40,101 nucleotides of DNA, from contig CAYFTL010000018.1 in assembly GCA_964346145.1 (NCBI GenBank), forward strand, positions 1 through 40,101, read 5' to 3'. The position numbers were made by a program, and so were the translations under genes. Every line of letters starts with the position of its first letter. Position 1 is the first letter of the stretch. Shown here piece by piece: positions 24,308-33,042 of this stretch. The notes under the pieces were generated by a model. The model was not told the origin of the DNA. It did not search any database and saw only the letters and a list, made by a program, of their open reading frames with translations. Origin of the DNA: CAYFTL01 sp964346145. Its GTDB lineage: Bacteria > Bacillota > Clostridia > Christensenellales > Aristaeellaceae.

Positions 24308-25063
24308 TTAAATATCGATTTCCTCCTGCGCGCTTGTTTGTTGCTCAAGCGTCTGCAGGTACGCCTTATCTTCTTTGCTCAGCTTCAGCTTGCTCAACAA
24401 ATCCGGCCTACGTTCTCGGGTCAATTTTAGGGCCTGCTGTCGCCTCCAGCAATCGATATGGGCGTGATTGCCGGACAGCAATACCTCAGGCACCTTTAAT
24501 CCTCGAAACTCCTGGGGGCGCGTATACTGAGGATATTCCAGCAGGCCTGAAGAAAAACTCTCATCTTGGGAGGACTTTTCTGAACCCAGCACGCCGGGCA
24601 GCAGTCGCGCCACCGAATCAATCACCACCATCGCCGCCAGTTCTCCACCGGTGAGTACATAGTCTCCTATAGAAAGTTCTTCATCTACGGCCAAATCCAA
24701 GGCGCGCTGATCCACCCCTTCATAGTGCCCGCAAATTAACAGCAATTCTTCCTGCTGCGCCAGTTCCTCTACCATGCTTTGATCCAACCGCTTGCCTCTG
24801 GGCGAAAGATAAATGCGCTTGCCTAAAAAAGGCTGGGACGCAGCATGCTCTATCGCATCCACCAAAGGCTGGGCCAACATCACCATTCCGGCGCCACCTC
24901 CATAGGGATAATCATCTGCGTTTTTATGCTTTTTTTCAGAAAACGGGCGAATATCCACCGCTTCCACCTGCAGAAAACCGTTTTCTATCGCTCTGCCCAA
25001 TATGCTGTGGGTAAGCAGGGGTGCGAACATCTCCGGAAACAGAGTCAACACTTTAATCTTCAA
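24308..25063 (-). CDS. trmD: tRNA (guanine-37-N1)-methyltransferase TrmD
   Basis: SPOUT methyltransferase making m1G37 next to the anticodon, which prevents frameshifting. 251 residues: VLTLFPEMFAPLL, DDYPYGGGAGMV, LICGHYEGVDQR and the knot motif SIGDYVLTGGELA. The start is TTG at 25063, with AGAGGTGG upstream, overlapping the rimM end by 11 bases. The C-terminus is slightly extended and charged. Confidence 0.96.
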   Translation of the reverse strand: MKIKVLTLFPEMFAPLLTHSILGRAIENGFLQVEAVDIRPFSEKKHKNADDYPYGGGAGMVMLAQPLVDAIEHAASQPFLGKRIYLSPRGKRLDQSMVEELAQQEELLLICGHYEGVDQRALDLAVDEELSIGDYVLTGGELAAMVVIDSVARLLPGVLGSEKSSQDESFSSGLLEYPQYTRPQEFRGLKVPEVLLSGNHAHIDCWRRQQALKLTRERRPDLLSKLKLSKEDKAYLQTLEQQTSAQEEIDI

Positions 25064-25580
25064 ATACAGCCACCTCTGCTAACCTGGTTGCCGACATCAC
25101 AATTTTTTTGTTGGCTACGTCCACGCTCAGCATAAGATCCTTTAGCGCAGGCACCATAACCTCCCCAAGCGTACTTCCGCGAAACACATACACGTCGGCA
25201 GCGCCATTTTGCAGTACCTCTTGTAGGGTTCCAATCAGACGTCCTTCATCATCGGTAGCCACACAGCCTATCAAATCGCATATGAAATCGGTATCCTCAG
25301 GCAGCTGAAGCGCATTTTCCCGGTCTATATACAACAGCTGTCCGCGAAATTTTTCAGCTTCATTTCTATCGCTTACCCCGTCTAAAAACATATAGACGGC
25401 ATCTGATTCTATTCTGGATACCGAAGCATTACGCCGGTGCATTTGACCGCCTTGATTCAAAAAAATATATTCCAATTGAGCAAAGCGCTGCACATCGGCG
25501 GTAGCGGGCCGCACTTTCAGTTCGCCGCGTACGCCTTGCGGCTTAGAAATTTCACCTATGACCAAATACGGATCTAACAT
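25053..25580 (-). CDS. rimM: Ribosome maturation factor RimM
   Basis: 30S assembly factor that binds uS19. About 175 residues: an N-terminal RimM barrel with YLVIGEISKPQGVRGELKV and a C-terminal PRC-barrel containing GAADVYVFRG and the ending VMVPALKDLMLSVDV. The frame is open from a TTG at 25592, but GGGAGGG lies between it and the ATG at 25580, so the ATG is preferred although the spacing is short. Confidence 0.94.
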   Translation of the reverse strand: MLDPYLVIGEISKPQGVRGELKVRPATADVQRFAQLEYIFLNQGGQMHRRNASVSRIESDAVYMFLDGVSDRNEAEKFRGQLLYIDRENALQLPEDTDFICDLIGCVATDDEGRLIGTLQEVLQNGAADVYVFRGSTLGEVMVPALKDLMLSVDVANKKIVMSATRLAEVAVFED

Positions 25581-25594
25581 ACGCCCTCCCAACA

Positions 25595-25629
25595 GAAAGA
25601 AAAAGGCGGAGAATAATGCTCTCCGCCTT
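25595..25629 (-). terminator. Internal terminator or attenuator between khpA and rimM
   Basis: Minus strand: AAGGCGGAGA (25629-25620) pairs perfectly with TCTCCGCCTT (25612-25603), then TTTCTTTCTG. This is a good intrinsic terminator inside the gene cluster, so rimM-trmD would be made in smaller amount than rpsP-khpA, or read through under control. Confidence 0.75.
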
Positions 25630-25633
25630 ACAA

Positions 25634-25861
25634 TTAAATGATTTCAACGTAAACAGGTTTTTCGTCCTTTAACGTGGCCGCTTTGACCACCGTGCGAATC
25701 GCCTTGGCGATGCGTCCCTGTTTTCCAATCACCTTGCCCATATCGTCCGGCGCGACGCGCAGTTCAATCGTTACCGAAGTTTCGGAATCGATCTGGCGCA
25801 CATCCACGCTGTCCGGCTGGTCTACCAGGCTCTGAGCAATATATTTTACCAGTTCCAACAT
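25634..25861 (-). CDS. khpA: KH-domain RNA-binding protein KhpA (YlqC)
   Basis: 75 residues forming a single KH domain with the loop GKVIGKQGRIAKAIR. In other Gram-positives KhpA pairs with KhpB and affects cell division and small-RNA function. A longer frame begins at 25882; GAGAGGAGC supports the ATG at 25861. Position after rpsP is the usual one. Confidence 0.94.
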   Translation of the reverse strand: MLELVKYIAQSLVDQPDSVDVRQIDSETSVTIELRVAPDDMGKVIGKQGRIAKAIRTVVKAATLKDEKPVYVEII

Positions 25862-25933
25862 GTGACTTGCTCCTCTCCGCACTTTTCAGCCCCTAAACGT
25901 ACCATTCAGAGGCTATAGAACAAAAGTTACAGC

Positions 25934-26173
25934 TTAGAGCACGCCGCTCTTTTTCAGCAAAGCGCGAACCGTGTCGCTGGGTTGAGCGCCCACGCCCAGC
26001 CAATATTTAGCGCGCTCATCATCAATTTGTAGATCTTCGGGCTGGGATACTGGGTTGAAATAGCCGATTTCTTCGATGAAACGGCCGTTGCGAGCGTTGC
26101 GGCTATCGATAACCACCAAGCGATAGAAAGGTTGCTTTTTCATGCCCATTCTCTTCAAACGAATTTTAACCAT
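25934..26173 (-). CDS. rpsP: Small ribosomal subunit protein bS16
   Basis: 79 residues starting MVKIRLKRMGMKKQPFYRLV, the standard bS16 start. CAGGAGGAG precedes this ATG at 26173, which rules out the upstream in-frame start at 26200. It lies between ffh and khpA. Confidence 0.97.
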   Translation of the reverse strand: MVKIRLKRMGMKKQPFYRLVVIDSRNARNGRFIEEIGYFNPVSQPEDLQIDDERAKYWLGVGAQPSDTVRALLKKSGVL

Positions 26174-26259
26174 TACAAACTCCTCCTGTAAAATGTACAA
26201 AGTATTTTATTCATAACGCCAATCGCGTCTTCAATAGGCGCGCATAACGCTACAGACTC

Positions 26260-27615
26260 TTAAAATTTTCCACCTCTGGCAAAGGGAAAGCGCATTTTTC
26301 CCCGGTTGCGTTTTCCGCCACCTAAGACCTGCTTCATCATATCGCGAGCTTGCTCGTATTGCTTGAGCAACAGGTTTACTTCCTGAACCGTGGTTCCGCT
26401 GCCCGCTGCAATCCTGCGCTTTCGGCTTGCGTTGAGCACCCCAGGATTGCGCCGCTCATATCCGGTCATCGACAAGATAATCGCCTGATTCTTGCGCTGG
26501 GTCTTGGCCACTTCATCTTCGTCGATTTCTATACTGCCCATTTTGCTGCCTAAACCCGGAATCATTTTAAGCAGATCGGTGACCGAACCCATCTTTTGCA
26601 TTTGGCCCATTTGATCCAAATAATCCTGCAAATTAAAAGTTTGCGTGCGAATCTTGTGTTCCAAATCGCTGGCAGCCTTCTCGTCGATATGCTCTTCTGC
26701 CTTTTCAATCAAGCTGAGCACATCGCCCATCCCGAGGATGCGCGAAGCGATTCTGTCCGGATAAAAGGGTTCAATGTCGGTTATCTTCTCGCCCACACCG
26801 CTAAACTTTATGGGCTTACCGGTTACCGCTTTTACCGAAATTGCAGCACCGCCACGGGTATCGCCGTCCAGCTTGGTAAGGATAATGCCATCCACGCCCA
26901 ACTGTTCGTTAAAGGTTTCAGCCACGTTTACGGCATCCTGACCAGTCATGGAGTCCACCACAAGCAAAATTTCCTGGGGTTTGACCGTGGCGCGGATCTG
27001 CTTAAGCTCACCCATCAGCTGTTCGTCTACGTGAAGGCGTCCAGCCGTATCGATAATGACCGGGTCAAAGCCATAATAACGCGCATGCTCTACGGCCTGC
27101 TGCGCAGTTTGTACCGGATCTTGCTGGCCTCGCTCAAAAACTTCCACGCCGGCTGACTCGCCCACAACCTGTAGCTGCTTAATGGCCGCTGGGCGATAAA
27201 TGTCGCCCGCCACGAGCAGAGGCTTTTTGCCCTGTTTTTTAATCAAACCGCCCAGCTTGGCAGCCATGGTAGTTTTACCAGCGCCCTGCAAACCGCACAG
27301 CAGATACACCGTCGGCGGCTGGGAAGCGTGGGTTAACCGAGCTCCCGTGCCGCCCATCAGCGCTGTCATTTCTTCGTTGACAATTTTGATCACTTGCTGT
27401 CCGGGTGTCAAGCTCTCCAATATATCTTCACCGACTGCCCGTTCAGAAACTTTTTTGACAAAATCCTTGACGACTTTATAGTTAACGTCGGCCTCCAGCA
27501 ACGCCATGCGCACTTCGCGCATCGCCGCTTTCACGTCGGTTTCGGTCAGTTTGCCCCGACTGTTCAGCTTTCGAAAGGCCTGTTGCAGCTTTTCGGTTAA
27601 ACCTTCAAAGGCCAT
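26260..27615 (-). CDS. ffh: Signal recognition particle protein Ffh
   Basis: SRP GTPase that binds 4.5S/6S RNA and signal peptides and delivers ribosomes to FtsY. 451 residues: N domain, G domain with GLQGAGKTTMAAKLGG, DTAGRLHVDE and TKLDGDTRGGAA, and a C-terminal methionine-rich M domain containing RIAAGSGTTVQEVN. GAGAGGTGACC precedes the ATG. The start lies 3 bases after the ylxM stop, the usual Gram-positive arrangement. Confidence 0.97.
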   Translation of the reverse strand: MAFEGLTEKLQQAFRKLNSRGKLTETDVKAAMREVRMALLEADVNYKVVKDFVKKVSERAVGEDILESLTPGQQVIKIVNEEMTALMGGTGARLTHASQPPTVYLLCGLQGAGKTTMAAKLGGLIKKQGKKPLLVAGDIYRPAAIKQLQVVGESAGVEVFERGQQDPVQTAQQAVEHARYYGFDPVIIDTAGRLHVDEQLMGELKQIRATVKPQEILLVVDSMTGQDAVNVAETFNEQLGVDGIILTKLDGDTRGGAAISVKAVTGKPIKFSGVGEKITDIEPFYPDRIASRILGMGDVLSLIEKAEEHIDEKAASDLEHKIRTQTFNLQDYLDQMGQMQKMGSVTDLLKMIPGLGSKMGSIEIDEDEVAKTQRKNQAIILSMTGYERRNPGVLNASRKRRIAAGSGTTVQEVNLLLKQYEQARDMMKQVLGGGKRNRGKMRFPFARGGKF

Positions 27616-27618
27616 AGG

Positions 27619-27969
27619 TCACCTCTCAATTCCTTCTATGCGCTCAAGCGCATGCTTGGCACGCTTTAAGTTTTCTTCGGTTTCTTGGGTTGGGACAATA
27701 TTTTCCAGCATCTTCCGGCAAGTGTCTACTTCGGCCTGCATGCTGCGATAACGGCCCATCAGCCCCAACACGCGCTCATATTCGTCCAGTTGCTTTTGCC
27801 CTCTGCGCAATGCATCGTGCACCGCTTGGCGGCTAATGCCCTCTTGCTCGGCAATTTCGGCCAGAGACATATCTTCATCACAATACAGGCGCAGAAGTTT
27901 TTGACGGTGTTCGGTAAGCAGCGGACCATAAAAATCCATGAGCCAACCCACCCTCAGCCTCTTTTCCAT
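27619..27969 (-). CDS. ylxM: YlxM-type helix-turn-helix protein, SRP-associated
   Basis: 116 residues with a sigma-like helix-turn-helix, SLAEIAEQEGISRQAVHDAL, and a coiled-coil C-terminus. YlxM proteins are encoded next to ffh and are reported to modulate SRP GTPase activity. The frame is open from 28005, but GGGAGGAAG supports the ATG at 27969 (MEKRLRVGWLMDFYGPLLT). It heads the ffh-rpsP cluster. Confidence 0.93.
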   Translation of the reverse strand: MEKRLRVGWLMDFYGPLLTEHRQKLLRLYCDEDMSLAEIAEQEGISRQAVHDALRRGQKQLDEYERVLGLMGRYRSMQAEVDTCRKMLENIVPTQETEENLKRAKHALERIEGIER

Positions 27970-28016
27970 AACTTCCTCCCTGTAAATCCACTCGGCTTTA
28001 CACACATGCCTTTACC

Positions 28017-28044
28017 ATTATACTAAAAACCGTCAATGTGTCAA
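28017..28044 (-). promoter_or_regulatory. Promoter of the ylxM-ffh-rpsP cluster
   Basis: Minus strand TTGACA (28044-28039), 16 bp, TATAAT (28022-28017): both hexamers are perfect. The -35 lies inside the second arm of the htpG terminator hairpin. Confidence 0.88.
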
Positions 28045-28074
28045 GCGTAAACCCTTGACACATTGACGGTTTTT
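28023..28074 (-). terminator. htpG terminator, 21-bp perfect stem
   Basis: Perfect 21-bp arms at 28025-28045 and 28054-28074 around an 8-base loop. On the minus strand the stem ends GGTTTTTAG. The DNA also carries the next operon's promoter. Confidence 0.88.
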
Positions 28075-28092
28075 AAGAAAATTAACAGATTT

Positions 28093-29958
28093 CTATAGTT
28101 GATCCGCCATCCGGCTCAACAATTGGTTGGAACGCTTCAAAAACTCCAACATGCGATCGGGTTCCAGCGGCTGGCGCGCCATCTCCGCCAAATCCATAAT
28201 TTGGTTGCAAACCATGGTGGTCAGTTCGCCTTCGCTCTCTGCCTTCTGCAGTTGCTGTATCAGCGAGTGTTTTGCATTGAGCACCAAAGTTTTCTTTTCC
28301 GGCATATTAAAAGTATTGCCCCAGTTGCGAGACATTTCCGTAAAGCGGCGCGACTGCTCGTCCACCGTAACCAACGCAGGCAGTTCTTCGGTCTTAAAAC
28401 TTTTGAGTTCAATTTCCAACTCGGGCTGATTCAGCGCTTTGCGGAATTTTTCTTCTAACGCCTGCTGTGCGTCGGCACCGGCCTCCGAGGTTTCGGTGAG
28501 CCCGTCCAGAGCAGCGTCCACCCTGCTGAACTTGAGTCCTTCCTTGTGTTGATATTCCAAAAAGCTTATGAAGTTAGAATCGATCAGCGTATCCAACAGC
28601 ACAACATCCTTGCCTTGCTGGCTATATAGGTCAATCATTTGTGCTTGCAAATTGGCATCGCTTGCATAGAAAACAGTTTTTTCGTCGCCATCACAATTCT
28701 TGGTGATGTACTCCTCCACCGTCAAATATTCGCCGCCCACCGTTTTTAACAGCAGCACACCTTTGACCCGTTCATAAAACTTTTCATCCCGCATACAACC
28801 ATATTTCACAAAGGGATGGATATCGTCCCAATATTTTTGATAATCTTCGCGCTTGGTGTTGAATTCGGTTACCAGCCGGTCACCCACCTTGCGGGTAATG
28901 TAGCCCGAAACCTTGCGCACATATCCATCGTTTTGCAAAAAAGAACGAGATACGTTGAGGGGCAAATCCGGACAATCGATTACACCCTTAAGCAACATCA
29001 AAAACTCAGGAATAACTTCTTTTATATTGTCAGCTACAAACACTTGCCCGCTGAACAGCTTAATCTGCCCTTCGGATGTGGTGAACTCGTTTTTAATCTT
29101 GGGGAAATACAAAATACCCTTCAGGTTAAATGGATATTCAGCATTCAAATGAATCCAGAACAAGGGTTCCTCAAAATCCTGAAACACTTTACGATAAAAT
29201 TCCCGGTACTCTTCATCGGTAACTTCGCTGGGCTTCTTTAGCCACAACGGCTGAGGATCATTGACCTGTTCAGGCATTTGAGGCTCCTGCTCTTCGGCCG
29301 ACTTTTCCGCTTCCTCTTGCTGCTCTTCTTTGGGTATTTCGCTTAAATAAATGGGCACGGGCATAAACGCGCAATACTTGTCCAACACCTGGCGTACTCT
29401 GAGCAGTGAAGCAAATTCCAGCTCGTCGTCGCTTAAATACATGGTAATGACGGTGCCGCGCTTTTCCCTATCCGAAGGCTGCATTTCATATTCCATGCCG
29501 TCTTCAGATTCCCAGCATACAGCCGCCTCGCCTTGCTGCCAGCTTTTTGTTTCTATTTTTACTTTCTTGGATACCATAAAGGACGAATAGAATCCCAAGC
29601 CGAAATGGCCGATGATTCCACCATCTTCTTCCGATCCTTTATATTTTTCCAAAAATTCCTCAGCGCCCGAAAACGCCACTTGGGCAATAAACTTTTTGAC
29701 CTCTTCGGCCGTCATGCCCAAACCATTGTCGATCACCTGAATGGTGGCCGCCTCCGAGTCTACCACAACTTCCACCCGATAATCCGGCTCCTCTTGCGCA
29801 TCCCCGTTGAGCACCAACATTTTGTGTTTGGCAATCGCGTCACAAGCATTGGAAACAATTTCTCGTAAAAAAATGTCTTTATCCGAATACAGCCATCTTT
29901 TGATGATGGGCATAATGTTTTCGGCATGAATCGAAATATGTCCTTTTTCTTGTGTCAT
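28093..29958 (-). CDS. htpG: Molecular chaperone HtpG (bacterial Hsp90)
   Basis: 621-residue ATP-dependent chaperone, dimeric, cytosolic. The N-terminal GHKL ATPase shows LREIVSNACDA, IDNGLGMT and GHFGLGFYSSFMV. A very acidic, Gln/Glu-rich linker lies around residues 213-240 between N and middle domains and is longer than in most bacterial HtpG proteins. The middle domain (ILYFPKIKNEF, the client and catalytic-Arg region) and a C-terminal dimerisation domain follow. AAGGAGGTTGTGAT precedes the ATG. Control: a sigma-A promoter and a CIRCE element directly upstream point to HrcA repression. Confidence 0.96.
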   Translation of the reverse strand: MTQEKGHISIHAENIMPIIKRWLYSDKDIFLREIVSNACDAIAKHKMLVLNGDAQEEPDYRVEVVVDSEAATIQVIDNGLGMTAEEVKKFIAQVAFSGAEEFLEKYKGSEEDGGIIGHFGLGFYSSFMVSKKVKIETKSWQQGEAAVCWESEDGMEYEMQPSDREKRGTVITMYLSDDELEFASLLRVRQVLDKYCAFMPVPIYLSEIPKEEQQEEAEKSAEEQEPQMPEQVNDPQPLWLKKPSEVTDEEYREFYRKVFQDFEEPLFWIHLNAEYPFNLKGILYFPKIKNEFTTSEGQIKLFSGQVFVADNIKEVIPEFLMLLKGVIDCPDLPLNVSRSFLQNDGYVRKVSGYITRKVGDRLVTEFNTKREDYQKYWDDIHPFVKYGCMRDEKFYERVKGVLLLKTVGGEYLTVEEYITKNCDGDEKTVFYASDANLQAQMIDLYSQQGKDVVLLDTLIDSNFISFLEYQHKEGLKFSRVDAALDGLTETSEAGADAQQALEEKFRKALNQPELEIELKSFKTEELPALVTVDEQSRRFTEMSRNWGNTFNMPEKKTLVLNAKHSLIQQLQKAESEGELTTMVCNQIMDLAEMARQPLEPDRMLEFLKRSNQLLSRMADQL

Positions 29959-29993
29959 ATCACAACCTCCTTAGATTTTATCATTATTGATTA

Positions 29994-30022
29994 ATTGTAG
30001 TCAGCATCCAATGCAAAGTCAA
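29994..30022 (-). promoter_or_regulatory. htpG promoter
   Basis: Minus strand TTGACT (30022-30017), 17 bp, TACAAT (29999-29994), about 36 bases before the htpG start. The CIRCE element ends 6 bases upstream of the -35. Confidence 0.8.
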
Positions 30023-30028
30023 TAGTTT

Positions 30029-30055
30029 TTGGCACTCTCTTTTGCAGAGTGCTAA
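30029..30055 (-). promoter_or_regulatory. CIRCE operator (HrcA binding site)
   Basis: TTGGCACTC-N9-GAGTGCTAA on the plus strand. It matches the CIRCE consensus TTAGCACTC-N9-GAGTGCTAA at all but one arm position. It is placed just upstream of the htpG promoter, so HrcA-mediated heat-shock control is expected. hrcA is not in the window. Confidence 0.9.
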
Positions 30056-30120
30056 AAAATTGCATTGATCTTCCCACCACATGATAAAATCCACTAAAAA
30101 CATCCTGCTCAATCGTAAAC

Positions 30121-31800
30121 TCACTCGTTTCGATTCCCGTGCTGCATCTTTTTTATGCGCTTTAAGTTTTTCATAGCATTGTTTTGGCCTCGCCCGAAAT
30201 AATCGTGCAGTTTTCGGTATTCGGCAAACAGTGCATCATAAATTTGTGTATTTTCCGGAATCGGCCGATACAGCAACCCGCATGAACTGGCCATGGCTTG
30301 AGCGGCACGGCGAATGTCATCGTAGCCGCCCCGCGCGCTCCCTGCAGCCACTGCACCAAACATCGCGCTTCCCAGAGCTGGCGCTTGTGTAGAGTCCACC
30401 ACCCGAATCGGTCTATCGCATACATCCGCGTAAATTTGCATAACCAGCGGATTTTTCTGGGCTATGCCGCCGCAGGCATACAACTCCTTTACCGCTAGGT
30501 CGTTTTCTTCAAACGCCTCTATGATCACCCGCGTGCCGTATGCGGTGGCCTCAATCAACGCGCGATATATGTCTTCGGGCTTACTCGACAAATCCAGGCC
30601 CAAAAGCACACCGCTCAAGTCCACATCCACCAGAACCGAACGGTTCCCATTCCACCAATCCAAAGCCAAAATACCGTGCTGGCCAACTTTTTGCCGAGCA
30701 GCTTTATCAGAAAGCAGTTCGTGCATGCTTAGCCTCCGCTCCGCCGCCTCCTGCCTATATTTTTGAGGCACCAGATTTTCCACAACCCAGTTAAAATGGT
30801 CCCCTACGCAGCTTTGCCCGGCTTCATATCCCATCAACCCGGGAATGATACCATCTTCCACTACTCCGCCCACGCCGGGCACCAACACTTCTTCATCACC
30901 CAAGAGCATGTGGCAAGTGGATGTGCCCATGATCATCAGCATCTTTCCAGGTTCGATTATCCCGCTGGCCGGAACCGACACATGAGCATCTACGTTGGCC
31001 ACAGCCACCGCTGTTCCCGCCAAAAGGCCGACCAGTTTCCCGGCTTGTTTGGTAATCTCTCCAGCTTTATGGCCAATCGAATAGGTTGTGCGACCAAGTT
31101 TTTCATCTACCACATGTTCCAATCGAGGATCAAGCGCTGCAAAAAAAGAGTTCTCCGGATAGCCGGTCCGTTTATGATGCAACGCTTTGTATCCGGCTGT
31201 ACAGCTGGATTTCTTGATCCGACCGGTCAGCTGCATCACCACCCAATCCCCTGCCTCCATAAAGCGAGCGATCCGGTTGTAAAGCTCAGCATCCTCGTTC
31301 AACAACTGCCAGATTTTAGGATACATCCATTCCGATGATGTCTTTCCTCCATAGCGCTTCAAAAAGGCTTCGCCGCGTTGTTCGGCCACTTTATTCAAGC
31401 GATCGGCGTAATCCTGCGCCGCATGGTGTTTCCATAGTTTTACGTAGGCATGTGGGCTGCTTTTGTAGTCATCCAAAAAACACATAGGCGTTCCACGTGC
31501 ATCGACGGGCACTAAAGTGCATGCGGTAAAATCTATGCCAATGCCAATCACATCCTTGGCTTCAACGCCTGATTTTCTGATGGCCTCGGGAATCGTATGC
31601 GCGAGACAATCCAAATAATCCTGTGGGTGCTGAAGCGCCCAGTCGGGCTGCAACGGCGTGCCGTCCGGCAGAGCTTTGTCCATGACGCCGTGCGCATAAT
31701 CCATAACCGCAGAGCCCAGCTCTTGCCCGGTCGCCACCTCTACCACCAGTGCCCGCGCAGACAAGGTTCCAAAATCCACTCCAACACAATACTTCCCCAT
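30121..31800 (-). CDS. araB: Ribulokinase (AraB, FGGY family)
   Basis: ATP-dependent kinase of L-ribulose (and other ketopentoses) in arabinose breakdown. 559 residues. N-terminal FGGY domain with CVGVDFGTLSARALVV and IGIDFTACTLVPVD; the second ATPase domain has MIMGTSTCHMLL, ELYACGGIAQKNPLVMQI and STQAPALGSAMFGA. This is the AraB subgroup rather than xylulokinase. AAGGAGCG precedes the ATG. araA and araD are not nearby; the closest sugar genes are the xylA operon on the same strand beyond the divergent MgtC gene. Confidence 0.93.
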   Translation of the reverse strand: MGKYCVGVDFGTLSARALVVEVATGQELGSAVMDYAHGVMDKALPDGTPLQPDWALQHPQDYLDCLAHTIPEAIRKSGVEAKDVIGIGIDFTACTLVPVDARGTPMCFLDDYKSSPHAYVKLWKHHAAQDYADRLNKVAEQRGEAFLKRYGGKTSSEWMYPKIWQLLNEDAELYNRIARFMEAGDWVVMQLTGRIKKSSCTAGYKALHHKRTGYPENSFFAALDPRLEHVVDEKLGRTTYSIGHKAGEITKQAGKLVGLLAGTAVAVANVDAHVSVPASGIIEPGKMLMIMGTSTCHMLLGDEEVLVPGVGGVVEDGIIPGLMGYEAGQSCVGDHFNWVVENLVPQKYRQEAAERRLSMHELLSDKAARQKVGQHGILALDWWNGNRSVLVDVDLSGVLLGLDLSSKPEDIYRALIEATAYGTRVIIEAFEENDLAVKELYACGGIAQKNPLVMQIYADVCDRPIRVVDSTQAPALGSAMFGAVAAGSARGGYDDIRRAAQAMASSCGLLYRPIPENTQIYDALFAEYRKLHDYFGRGQNNAMKNLKRIKKMQHGNRNE

Positions 31801-32253
31801 AGTTGACGCTCCTTACATTTCGGCTTTTTACTATATGTCGATGCAACCATTCTCATACATGCTTTCGTCTATTCTAATATGTTTTACAATTCCCTTCAAA
31901 CGATTCTCAAAATTTATACTCGTAACATCAGCGATCTGCATCGCAAAATCTCGACTTTATCTTTCCAGTCGGCCCTAGATCGTACCTTGTTCCCGAAGCA
32001 ACGTGCGCCATCGGCAATGCCGCCTCTTTTTTCTTCCTTGGTGATTCCTATTGTTCTTCAGAAAATCCCCTTTTCTTTTCACAATTCTTTGCCGAATTTT
32101 GTCATTTGAATGACTTTTCATGCTATCTTTAACACAGATCATAAAAAATATGCTAAACTTTTAATGAACAACTATGTTTTATTAAAAGCATGCAAGCTTT
32201 CCCCCGCTTTGCATGCGTATGGGCAACATTTATGCCATAAGGGAGCTGAGGAT
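31801..32253. other. Intergenic region between araB and the MgtC-like gene
   Basis: Divergent 450-base gap with no credible gene. Visible elements: GTCATT-TG-AATGAC (32100-32113) and a hairpin GCATGCAAGC/GCTTTGCATGC (32188-32197 and 32206-32216, one bulge) with a C-rich loop, 38 bases before the MgtC start. The in-frame ATG at 32110 lacks a ribosome binding site. No magnesium riboswitch of a class I know could be recognised. Confidence 0.4.
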
Positions 32254-32934
32254 ATGGGGATTCTAGAGTCGTTGCTTAGGATCGGCGCAGCGATTGTCAT
32301 CGGTACGGCGATCGGCGTGGAGCGAGAACGAAAAAACCGGCCTGCCGGCATGCGCACTCACGTATTGGTTTGCTTGGGCGCCTGCATGATCGCCATACTC
32401 GAATCTTATATTATGCAGGATGTGGCAAAGTTCTCCCAAAATTCCAGCGGAATCACCTTCAGCGTCGGGCGGATCGCCGCGCAGGTTGTCAGCGGCATCG
32501 GTTTTTTAGGCGCCGGCACCATCTTTACCGCCCGCAAAAAAATCGCCGGATTGACCACGGCCGCATCCTTATGGAACGTCGCCTGTTTAGGTTTGTTGGC
32601 CGGATTCGGATATTATTGGGTCGCCGGCCTGGGTTGCGTATTGGTCATAGTCGTTCTGCTGGTACTGCAAAAAATCGTGCGCATACGCGTTATCAAAAAA
32701 ATGGAAATCAAATTTATTCATCGCGTAGAAACAATCGATTTCATCAACCAGTATTTTGAAGCAACAGGCATTGAAGTATTGGAAGTAGATTTCCACGTCG
32801 AAAACCGCGAACCCAACAATTTGTACACAAATATTTATGAGCTGGATATGCCTTCAGGCATCACCTATCGCGATATCGTCACCCGGCTTTCCGAACAAAA
32901 AAATGTGCAAAGCATCCGCACAATTAATGTCTAA
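32254..32934 (+). CDS. MgtC/SapB family membrane protein
   Basis: 226 residues. Four to five N-terminal membrane helices include the family signature AIGVERERKNRPAGMRTHVLV, SGIGFLGAGTIF and GLTTAASLW. A C-terminal ACT-like soluble domain (about 150-226) follows. In pathogens MgtC helps survival at low magnesium and lowers F-type ATPase activity; the role in commensals is unclear. The frame is open from 32110, but GGGAGCTGAGG precedes the ATG at 32254, where homology begins. Confidence 0.9.
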   Translation: MGILESLLRIGAAIVIGTAIGVERERKNRPAGMRTHVLVCLGACMIAILESYIMQDVAKFSQNSSGITFSVGRIAAQVVSGIGFLGAGTIFTARKKIAGLTTAASLWNVACLGLLAGFGYYWVAGLGCVLVIVVLLVLQKIVRIRVIKKMEIKFIHRVETIDFINQYFEATGIEVLEVDFHVENREPNNLYTNIYELDMPSGITYRDIVTRLSEQKNVQSIRTINV

Positions 32935-33042
32935 GTTTCATCTTACCCCTGCGCAGTAATATAGCTAACACAGCTAACGCTTATAAATAATTTTTCATCT
33001 ACAAATTTTCAACAGACTTCAGGTTTTTGTACACGAATACGA

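Noticed and set aside
31879..32109. 76-residue plus-strand frame between araB and the MgtC gene
   Set aside because: No ribosome binding site, no recognisable domain and low-complexity content; treated as non-coding.
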